DNA of 12,206 nt, taken from the NCBI GenBank assembly GCA_033762055.1, contig JANRLZ010000073.1:1-12206 (forward strand), read 5' to 3'. The stretch is from M3007 sp033762055. Its GTDB lineage: Bacteria > Bacteroidota > Bacteroidia > Chitinophagales > Saprospiraceae. The notes below the pieces were generated by a model, which saw only the letters and a program-made list of their open reading frames with translations, was not told the DNA's origin and searched no databases. Positions within the stretch are counted from its first letter, which is position 1. Every line of letters starts with the position of its first letter. Below, one piece after another: positions 6,786 to 12,206 of this stretch. Position numbers and translations under genes: made by a program.

Positions 6786-7583
6786 CTACTGGACGCCCCC
6801 GCTTCCACGACCCAATTTTTCCATTACGTACATTTTATGGCTTCGACCGATGGGCAAAGTACGGCCTGCAATTTCGACTTCTGACGCCGAAAACGACTCG
6901 ATTTTATCAATCGCCACCATAAAAGAGCGGTGAATGCGCAAGAAGTTATCAGATCGCATCAACTCTTCCAGTTCGCCCAATTGATAATGGGTATGGTAGG
7001 CTTTGTTTGCTGTTACAATGGAAACCGCATCTTTCAGGCTTTCGACATACAGTATTTCGTCGAGGTAAATTTTTACCGATCGTTTGCTGACGGTAAAAAA
7101 ATAGTAGGGTCGCACAAGATGCTCGGCCGGTTTTTGGACGATTGCATCAGCATGACGACGTGGTTTCAGCAGTTTGTTTACCGCCTTGGTATAACGTGCG
7201 AATTCGATGGGTTTGAGCAGATAATCCGTCACTTGCAATTCAAAACCTTCTACCGCATACTGGTGATAAGCGGAGGTAATGATGATGCGCGGCTGGTGCA
7301 GCAGCGTCTTCAAAAACTCCAACCCGTTGAGTTTGGGAAGGTTAATGTCGAGAAACATCACATCCACCGGGTTTTGCCGTACCACATCCAGTGCTTTCAC
7401 TGCATCGTAACAGATGTGCGTTAGTTCGAGAAAAGGGGTTTGATGGACGTATTCGGCCAGGATCTCTGCTGCCAGCGGTTCGTCTTCAACGATGATACAT
7501 TTCAGAACTGGTGAATTGGATGCAGAAGCGGCGGGGTATTCCATATCGGAAATTGTATTGAAAGAAGAAGGGGAGATTGCCAT
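6786..7583 (-). CDS. LytTR-family response regulator
   Basis: The product is 265 residues with two domains. The receiver (about 27-140) has the acidic pair in IIVEDEP (Glu33, Asp34), the phospho-acceptor Asp79 in VMFLDINLPKLNG, the switch Thr/Ser in IITSAYHQYA (103-104) and the conserved Lys124 in YLLKPIEF. The DNA-binding LytTR domain (about 161-258) contains FFTVSKRSVKI, EILYVESLKDAV, LGELEELMRSDNFLRIHRSFMVAIDKI and RTLPIGRSHK. All key residues are present, so it should be functional. About 26 Ser/Ala-rich residues precede the receiver; a second ATG at codon 14 (MEYPAAS) may be the true start. It is the first gene of a two-gene operon with the TPR histidine kinase. No TAnnTTTG motif was found in the 128 bases upstream. 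Confidence 0.94.
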   Translation of the reverse strand: MAISPSSFNTISDMEYPAASASNSPVLKCIIVEDEPLAAEILAEYVHQTPFLELTHICYDAVKALDVVRQNPVDVMFLDINLPKLNGLEFLKTLLHQPRIIITSAYHQYAVEGFELQVTDYLLKPIEFARYTKAVNKLLKPRRHADAIVQKPAEHLVRPYYFFTVSKRSVKIYLDEILYVESLKDAVSIVTANKAYHTHYQLGELEELMRSDNFLRIHRSFMVAIDKIESFSASEVEIAGRTLPIGRSHKMYVMEKLGRGSGGVQ

Positions 7584-7711
7584 GACGCGTGAAGCAATAT
7601 TATCTAAAAATTATCGCCGAAAAATAGCAAATAGTGAGCCAATGCGTCCTTCTTCATTCGACCAAATGCCTTGCAGGGCTTATGACTTGCCAAATTAATC
7701 CTGTTGTAAGG

Positions 7712-9208
7712 TTATTTTATCCGGCCAAAAAAGGCGGATAACCGATAAAAGAGCACATCTTTTAAGTGATTTAAATCGTCCGAAACCCTGAAATACAACA
7801 CCGATCCGGCAAAAAACACGCCGTACAAACCGGAACGCAACGCCAGGTCAAGCACCGGATAGCCCGTAGAAAAAACCTGGCTGACTATAACATAGACGAA
7901 CAAAGCAAATCCAATGGCCTTCAATGTCTGTAGCGTGAAAGGGAAAAGCCGGAATTTCAGCCAGACCAAACCCACACTGATTGCATTGTAGCCGGTAATA
8001 CTCAGAAAGGTTGCCAAAGCAGCGCCGGTTATGCCCATGAGCGGGATCAACCAGATGTTCAGCGCCACATTTGAGGCGGCCAGTACCCCCAGCGACAAAA
8101 GGGAGTAACGGTAATACTGCGAGTAATATACCATGTAATTATTCAAACCTGTCGCCATTTCCATGATCCGTGCCAATCCGATGAACAAAAACACCCATTT
8201 TCCTTCAGACAATAAATTACCGTTGGGCAACAGGGCAAACAGCAAATCAATGGATATCCATAATCCGCCAAAAAGCAACAAGCCTGCAACGAGCAGGTTG
8301 ATTGACACGCTTTTATACAGTTTTTCAAGGGCTGGACGGTCATCATCAGCCAGGTATTGTGCAACGGAAGAAGCGCTGGCGGCGTATAAACTTTTGGTCG
8401 GAACTTCAATGATGGCTGCCAGATAGGCTGCGATGGCGTACACCCCGGCGGCTTTTACTGCGCTCATGGAACCCACCATAAACAAATCGGCTTTGGCGGC
8501 TACCAGCAAGGCAAAACCGCCCAGGGCGCCAAAAAGAATGAACTGTAACAACTCTTTGCGCAGCGCCGGCCCAACAAAACTGCGATCAGGTCGCCAGTGC
8601 CATTCGCCGATACTGCGCAAATAAATAACGAGCCCCAGCGTCACGAGCGCCGCGTGCAACAACATGCCCCACATCGCCGCAGCCAGTGTCAACCACTCCT
8701 GCCACACCGCAATCAACAGGAGTGGCAAGGCCAGTTTCTGAGAAAAATCCAGCAACAGCGACGGAACAACTATGCGCTTGAAATTGGCGGAATAAACGGC
8801 CAGCACACTGCTCGCGACATAAAAAAAAGCCAGCGGGAATCCCATCCAGAGGTATTCGTGCAGCAGCGGAGATTTGCTCTCCAAAAATGCCGAAAATGGC
8901 GCCCAGAATAGCCAGGCGGTCAGGCCGGAAATAATGAACCCAACCAGACAAAGCGTCATCAGCAAGGGCAGGAAGCCGTGATGCCCGGAAGATTTATCCT
9001 GAAAACGGGGAAAGAAGCGAATCGCTACGGTATTCGCTCCCAGAGAAAGCACCGGAAGACCGACCATGCCGACCGATAACAACACTTGCGCCAGTCCGTA
9101 AGCCTCCAGTGCGTGCGGATACACAAACAAGGTGCTGACTGCGCCAACGCCCAGCCCCACCAGATTTACGGCGGTGTGTTTTAAACTTTGCCTGCGTATG
9201 ACGCCCAT
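7712..9208 (-). CDS. MOP-superfamily polysaccharide flippase (Wzx-like)
   Basis: The product is 498 residues, almost all hydrophobic helices, consistent with 12-14 membrane segments. The N-terminus (RRQSLKHTAVNLVGLGVGAVSTLFVYPHAL...YGLAQVLLSVG) is the standard opening of polysaccharide-biosynthesis flippases. A second half starts near residue 215 (LRKELLQFILFGALGGFALLVAAKADLFMVG) and includes the polar motif DLFMVGSM; later VALNIWLIPLMGITGAALAT is the typical helix 11-12 region of the family. Such proteins move lipid-linked oligosaccharide across the inner membrane for O-antigen, capsule or exopolysaccharide. The start follows the CcmE-like stop by 20 bases, so they are cotranscribed. No polymerase (Wzy) or sugar-nucleotide genes are adjacent, so the glycan is unknown. 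Confidence 0.88.
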   Translation of the reverse strand: MGVIRRQSLKHTAVNLVGLGVGAVSTLFVYPHALEAYGLAQVLLSVGMVGLPVLSLGANTVAIRFFPRFQDKSSGHHGFLPLLMTLCLVGFIISGLTAWLFWAPFSAFLESKSPLLHEYLWMGFPLAFFYVASSVLAVYSANFKRIVVPSLLLDFSQKLALPLLLIAVWQEWLTLAAAMWGMLLHAALVTLGLVIYLRSIGEWHWRPDRSFVGPALRKELLQFILFGALGGFALLVAAKADLFMVGSMSAVKAAGVYAIAAYLAAIIEVPTKSLYAASASSVAQYLADDDRPALEKLYKSVSINLLVAGLLLFGGLWISIDLLFALLPNGNLLSEGKWVFLFIGLARIMEMATGLNNYMVYYSQYYRYSLLSLGVLAASNVALNIWLIPLMGITGAALATFLSITGYNAISVGLVWLKFRLFPFTLQTLKAIGFALFVYVIVSQVFSTGYPVLDLALRSGLYGVFFAGSVLYFRVSDDLNHLKDVLFYRLSAFFGRIK

Positions 9209-9228
9209 AAAAATTGGTCAGAGAGCCG

Positions 9229-9624
9229 TCAGCCTTCTTTTTCACGCACGTAGATCTCCTGATCCTTGTACTTTGAAGGACATTTCAGCAGCATATCGGA
9301 AGCCGCAAAAGTTTCCCCTTTCATTTTTCCGGTTAAAACAATGGATTCCGAACGCTCAAAATCCTGTGGTTTGGCAGCCAGTAATTCGACGCGGCGCACC
9401 TCGCCGGCTTCGTCTTTGAGGTAAAACGCCAGAAAATTGGGGTCTTTTTCCGGATCATATTCCACCGGACGTTCTTTAACCAATTGCCCCACCAATTTTA
9501 CCTTGTCGTCGGTTTTCGAAGCCTGGGCAAAATTGGCATACGTGGTAACGTCCTTGCTGGCAGAAATCAGGATACCAATGGCAACCGCTACAATGATAAT
9601 GGCAATGATGTGTGTATTCTTCAT
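9229..9624 (-). CDS. ccmE: CcmE-like heme chaperone, CxxxY variant
   Basis: The product is 131 residues: one N-terminal membrane anchor (about residues 4-22, HIIAIIIVAVAIGILIS) and a small beta-rich OB-fold-like domain outside the membrane. YANFAQA, KVKLVGQLVKE, FYLKDEAGEVRRVEL, KPQDFERSESIVLTGKM and FAASDMLLKCPSKY follow the CcmE pattern strand by strand. CcmE holds heme covalently in the periplasm and passes it to apocytochrome c. Classical proteins use a His in HxxxY; here the matching place is CPSKY (Cys115, Tyr119), the CxxxY type known from some archaea and sulfate reducers. The usual partners (ccmC, ccmF, ccmB) are not adjacent. It shares a transcription unit with the flippase. A short charged tail (KDQEIYVREKEG) ends the protein. 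Confidence 0.8.
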   Translation of the reverse strand: MKNTHIIAIIIVAVAIGILISASKDVTTYANFAQASKTDDKVKLVGQLVKERPVEYDPEKDPNFLAFYLKDEAGEVRRVELLAAKPQDFERSESIVLTGKMKGETFAASDMLLKCPSKYKDQEIYVREKEG

Positions 9625-9646
9625 GGGTAAATGACGATAATTACTG

Positions 9647-9654
9647 CAAAGTTA
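9647..9654 (-). promoter_or_regulatory. -7-like TAnnTTTG motif for ccmE-flippase unit
   Basis: The minus strand reads TAACTTTG, an exact match, 22 bases before the CcmE ATG, giving a leader of about 15 bases. It lies in the 85-base gap after the glycosyltransferase gene, so the CcmE-flippase pair may have its own promoter. No good -33 partner is visible. Confidence 0.4.
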
Positions 9655-9709
9655 CGGGCCTGCTGTGGCGTGTTTGAATGATGCAGGTCAATTTTCTCCG
9701 ACATTTCCA

Positions 9710-11911
9710 TCACTTCATTTGACCAATCGCCGCCCGGAAACGCTGAGCATTGGCGCCGTCGCCCATGGATTCATAAATCTGCGCCGACAGTTCGTAGGCC
9801 GGTTTGAAATTGGGGGCCGTTTGAATGGCTTTCATCAAATTACTCAGCGCCGTTTGGTTATCCTGCTGGCTCTGAGCGATGAGCGCCAGGTAGTACCAGG
9901 CCGCCGGGTTGGATGGCTCTTTTTTTAACGCCGATTCAAACTGGGCCTTGGCGCGTGCCGCATCATTTTTATTTAACCAATACAAACCCAGAAGGTTGTT
10001 GCCCTGGGTGTCGTCGGGACTAATTTCGATGGTTTTTTCTGCAGCGGCTTTGGCATCTTCCAGTTGATTATTGTTCAAGTAGCACTGTGCAAGATTGGCC
10101 CATGCCAGCTCATTGTCGGGCACATTGGCTACCTCGGCCTTGAAACGTTCGATGGCCGACGGCCAGTCGCCTAATTTGCTGGCGGCAACGCCAAGCGCAC
10201 AATTACGGCCATTGTCTTTCAATACCGCCAAAATCGGAGCGCCGCCGGCCTTTATGATATGAACGGCGTTGTCGGGCGGCCACATCCCCTTTTGCAGGGT
10301 GCTGCCGTCGAGGAAACGGGTAGGATACAGGGCGTAGTCCCAGACATCATCGCATCGTTTTTCCCATTTGAGGTATTTCACTTTGACTTTGTCGCCATAT
10401 TTAGCTGTCAGTTGTTTGGTGGAATAAAACATATTAGTGGCGATGACGACCATTTCCGGCATATCCGGACGCAAAATGCCCTGTTTTTCCAGCCATTCGA
10501 TGCCCTGGCGGGTACTGATGCCCCAGTAGTCAGTTTCAAATTGTCCATACGCGCCCGCTGTTCCGCCGGCGATCGGGTTAAAATAAACGTAGGGCATTTT
10601 CGGGTTGGCCGCGATAAAAGCGCCAGCATCGGCGGCAAGCAAGCCGGCTGCGCCGTAAACTGCCCATTGCACCGACTTTTTTTCGTTGAAAAACTGGGCC
10701 AGTGCTTCCCAGAACAATGCGGCACACACCACAATAGGTGGATAGGCAAAAGTCAGGTGGCGCCATCCGTCGTGAATCACCGAATTTTTGTAAACCACGT
10801 AGAAAACCGGAAAAATAGCGGCGAAAAAAGCCAGTCCCACCCACAAGGGGTTGTGACGTCGCATCAACCGTGGCAATAAAACAATGCTTCCCGCAAATCC
10901 GACAACCGCCGTCAGCGGGATGGTATAAAAAATCCATTTCAGCGGGTAAGTCCAGGGAGTCTTGTCGGACATCACATTCGTGCCTTCGTACAAAACGCGG
11001 ATTTTGACTTCCAGGTCAGCGAATTTAGACAAGGCAACAAATGGATTTTTAAGTGGCGCCTGCAGGGCATAGGGCCAGAACAAAAGGGCAATGACATACC
11101 CGGCAACTGCAATACCCAGCGTAACGAAGGCATATTTTTTCAATGCTGATCCGTTTGAAAATGCGCGTAGTCCGCCGTTTTTCATCAAAAAATGGAGTCC
11201 GGCAAACATTCCCCACATCCCAAACGACAACAAACCGCCGGCCCGGATGCCCAGTGCCATACCCAATCCCAACGCTAGGCCGATCAGGTTCCAGCGACGC
11301 GGGTTGGGAAGCCGGTCGAGAACAGCCGCCATGTTGTAAATAGCCATAATGTAGCCGGCGGCGAAAGGAATGTCTTTGGGGTTCATCAGCGAATCGCCGA
11401 CAAAACGGGGGGAAAGCAACAACAACGCCAGGGTAATGATACCCGCGCGTTGTCCGGCAATCAGGGAGGCGAATAATGCGGCACAAACCATGGCCACCCA
11501 GCCCAGGATGGCGCTGGAAGCATGCCGAAGATGGTGATAACCTATTTCGGTGGGCTGAAAACCCAGTATTTTGTTGGCAAAACCGGTTACAACTTCGAAG
11601 AACCCACCGTAGAGATGCATGTTTCCATCCGGAATATTCAGGGCGGTGCTGTCCTTGCCGAAAGTGCTGTAATAGTTGACTAATTTTTGGGAATAATCCA
11701 CCTGAAATTTATCGTCGGCGTTGATTCCCGAGCCGAATGAAAGAGCCAGCAAGACGACTAAGCCCAGGGCTGCCAATCCCCAAAAAATCCGGTGTAACTG
11801 TGGATTTTTTGCGGGAAGTTCGGGTCTTTCCAGCCAGTTTTTGGCAGGCGTTGAGGCGACTGGACGGGCTGGCGATACAGATTTGGGGTTGGACTTGCCG
11901 GATTTTGCCAT
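9710..11911 (-). CDS. membrane GT-C (GT39-like) glycosyltransferase with C-terminal TPRs
   Basis: The product is 733 residues from the ATG at 11911-11909. An in-frame ATG nine codons upstream (11938) is possible; the inner one gives a Lys/Ser-rich cytoplasmic tail (MAKSGKSNPKSV) before the first membrane helix at about 42-60. Around ten or more hydrophobic helices run to about residue 435. The first outer loop has an acidic cluster (INADDKFQVDYSQ), where GT-C enzymes carry their catalytic acid, and SLMNPKDIPFAAGY is like the second loop of GT39/ArnT-type proteins. A soluble part follows with YFNPIAGGTAGAYGQFETDYWGIS-type sequence, seen in phospholipid-carrier-dependent transferases. From about 570 to the end there are four to five TPRs (ALGVAASKLGDWPSAIERF, NLAQCYLNNNQLEDAKAAAE, LLGLYWLNKNDAARAKAQFE, LALIAQSQQDNQTALSNLMK). 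It probably moves a sugar from a polyprenyl-phosphate donor to an envelope target; the TPRs may bind that target. Confidence 0.82.
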   Translation of the reverse strand: MAKSGKSNPKSVSPARPVASTPAKNWLERPELPAKNPQLHRIFWGLAALGLVVLLALSFGSGINADDKFQVDYSQKLVNYYSTFGKDSTALNIPDGNMHLYGGFFEVVTGFANKILGFQPTEIGYHHLRHASSAILGWVAMVCAALFASLIAGQRAGIITLALLLLSPRFVGDSLMNPKDIPFAAGYIMAIYNMAAVLDRLPNPRRWNLIGLALGLGMALGIRAGGLLSFGMWGMFAGLHFLMKNGGLRAFSNGSALKKYAFVTLGIAVAGYVIALLFWPYALQAPLKNPFVALSKFADLEVKIRVLYEGTNVMSDKTPWTYPLKWIFYTIPLTAVVGFAGSIVLLPRLMRRHNPLWVGLAFFAAIFPVFYVVYKNSVIHDGWRHLTFAYPPIVVCAALFWEALAQFFNEKKSVQWAVYGAAGLLAADAGAFIAANPKMPYVYFNPIAGGTAGAYGQFETDYWGISTRQGIEWLEKQGILRPDMPEMVVIATNMFYSTKQLTAKYGDKVKVKYLKWEKRCDDVWDYALYPTRFLDGSTLQKGMWPPDNAVHIIKAGGAPILAVLKDNGRNCALGVAASKLGDWPSAIERFKAEVANVPDNELAWANLAQCYLNNNQLEDAKAAAEKTIEISPDDTQGNNLLGLYWLNKNDAARAKAQFESALKKEPSNPAAWYYLALIAQSQQDNQTALSNLMKAIQTAPNFKPAYELSAQIYESMGDGANAQRFRAAIGQMK

Positions 11912-12029
11912 GGTGTTGTTGTTCAAAAAGCGGCACAAGGTACAGCGGTGCGTGCCAAAATAATCGGTATAATATTAAAAGGTTGGTACAAATATTTAAA
12001 AGGAACGGCGGGTTTTTGACAGGGAAAAC

Positions 12030-12037
12030 TACATTTG
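12030..12037 (+). promoter_or_regulatory. -7-like TAnnTTTG motif upstream of the last gene
   Basis: Positions read TACATTTG, an exact match, 119 bases before the ATG at 12157. A TTTTTGAC run lies at 12013-12020, but the spacing (about 11 bases) is too short for a standard -33 element. The rest of the gap 11912-12156 shows only a weak 6-bp hairpin. Confidence 0.3.
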
Positions 12038-12156
12038 TGCGACGAAGAGCCGACCCTTGATTGATATTTGACAGGCAGAAAGCCTGTTTCATTCGCTTTT
12101 TTGAATATTAATCGCCCCAAACCACCCAATTTGTTAACCATTCACCTTGTGTAATC

Positions 12157-12206
12157 ATGCAACAATTTGCCAAACCGATCCTCTTTTTTGCCCTTTTCTT
12201 TCTTGC
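12157..12206 (+). CDS. exported protein, N-terminal fragment
   Basis: Sixteen full codons are visible: MQQFAKPILFFALFFL. One basic residue followed by a strongly hydrophobic stretch looks like the start of a Sec signal peptide. The body of the protein lies outside the window, so no function can be given. It is transcribed divergently from the glycosyltransferase across a 245-base gap. Confidence 0.6.
   Translation, partial: MQQFAKPILFFALFFL

Noticed and set aside
6930..7424. 164-codon open frame on the plus strand
   Set aside because: It is antisense to the receiver and LytTR domains, which carry all expected residues.
7669..7681. Near-palindrome around TTGCAGGGC in the gap upstream of the regulator
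   Set aside because: It has a mismatch, lacks a T-run and is too short to call a terminator or operator.
10259..10879. 206-codon open frame on the plus strand
   Set aside because: It lies wholly opposite the glycosyltransferase gene, whose protein shows clear membrane helices and family-like motifs; the antisense product shows no domain or signal.
12071..12087. Small hairpin ACAGGC/GCCTGT as a terminator or riboswitch
   Set aside because: The stem is only 6 bp, the T-run is short, and no gene reads into it.
1..12206. Defence island, prophage, transposon, CRISPR or RNA genes
   Set aside because: I found no nuclease, transposase, integrase or phage structural protein, no spaced repeat array, and no tRNA- or rRNA-like stretch.

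Overview
The window looks like chromosomal DNA from a member of the Bacteroidota, possibly a Saprospiraceae-like lineage, but the family-level placement is only a guess. Evidence for the phylum: an OmpH/Skp-family protein of the Bacteroidota form, a secreted carboxypeptidase-regulatory-like domain protein, a two-domain phosphate-selective-porin-like beta barrel, a LytTR regulator paired with a TPR histidine kinase, a CcmE with a Cys-type heme motif, and repeated TAnnTTTG (-7-like) motifs in intergenic gaps. Base composition looks moderate (near half G+C by eye). I see no tRNA, rRNA, CRISPR array, transposase, integrase or phage gene. No stretch over about 300 bases lacks a gene; the longest gap is about 245 bases (11912-12156).

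Layout. Positions 1-1188 (minus strand) hold a secreted regulatory-domain protein, a small Cys-rich lipoprotein and the start of a GNAT-like acetyltransferase, probably one transcription unit. The OmpH/Skp-like gene (1334-1852, plus) diverges from it across a 145-base gap with a TAnnTTTG motif in each direction. A strong bidirectional hairpin terminator (1903-1947) separates OmpH from the convergent porin. The porin (1967-3186, minus) is split by an apparent one-base loss in an A5 run at 2621-2625 (T5 in the coding strand). Upstream of it lies an intact PitA-like phosphate transporter (3298-4680), and a perfect 17-bp inverted repeat sits between the two. Next come a soluble TPR/LytS-type histidine kinase (4852-6762) and a LytTR response regulator (6786-7583), 23 bases apart and in one operon. 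Then a Wzx/MOP-type flippase (7712-9208) follows a short CcmE-like gene (9229-9624), and a membrane GT-C (GT39-like) glycosyltransferase carrying C-terminal TPRs occupies 9710-11911. A new plus-strand exported protein begins at 12157 and runs off the window.

How the genes may work together. PiT and the porin would form an inner- plus outer-membrane route for phosphate or another anion. The kinase/regulator pair is a complete cytoplasmic signalling module; a direct repeat with 11-bp spacing between it and the pit gene could be a LytTR-type operator, but that is speculative. The flippase and the GT-C/TPR protein suggest export and modification of a lipid-linked surface glycan. Most of the window is ordinary housekeeping or envelope content. 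I do not see a convincing undescribed system; the points most worth checking are the broken porin, the soluble kinase, the dispersed-looking palindrome and the orphan Cys-type CcmE.
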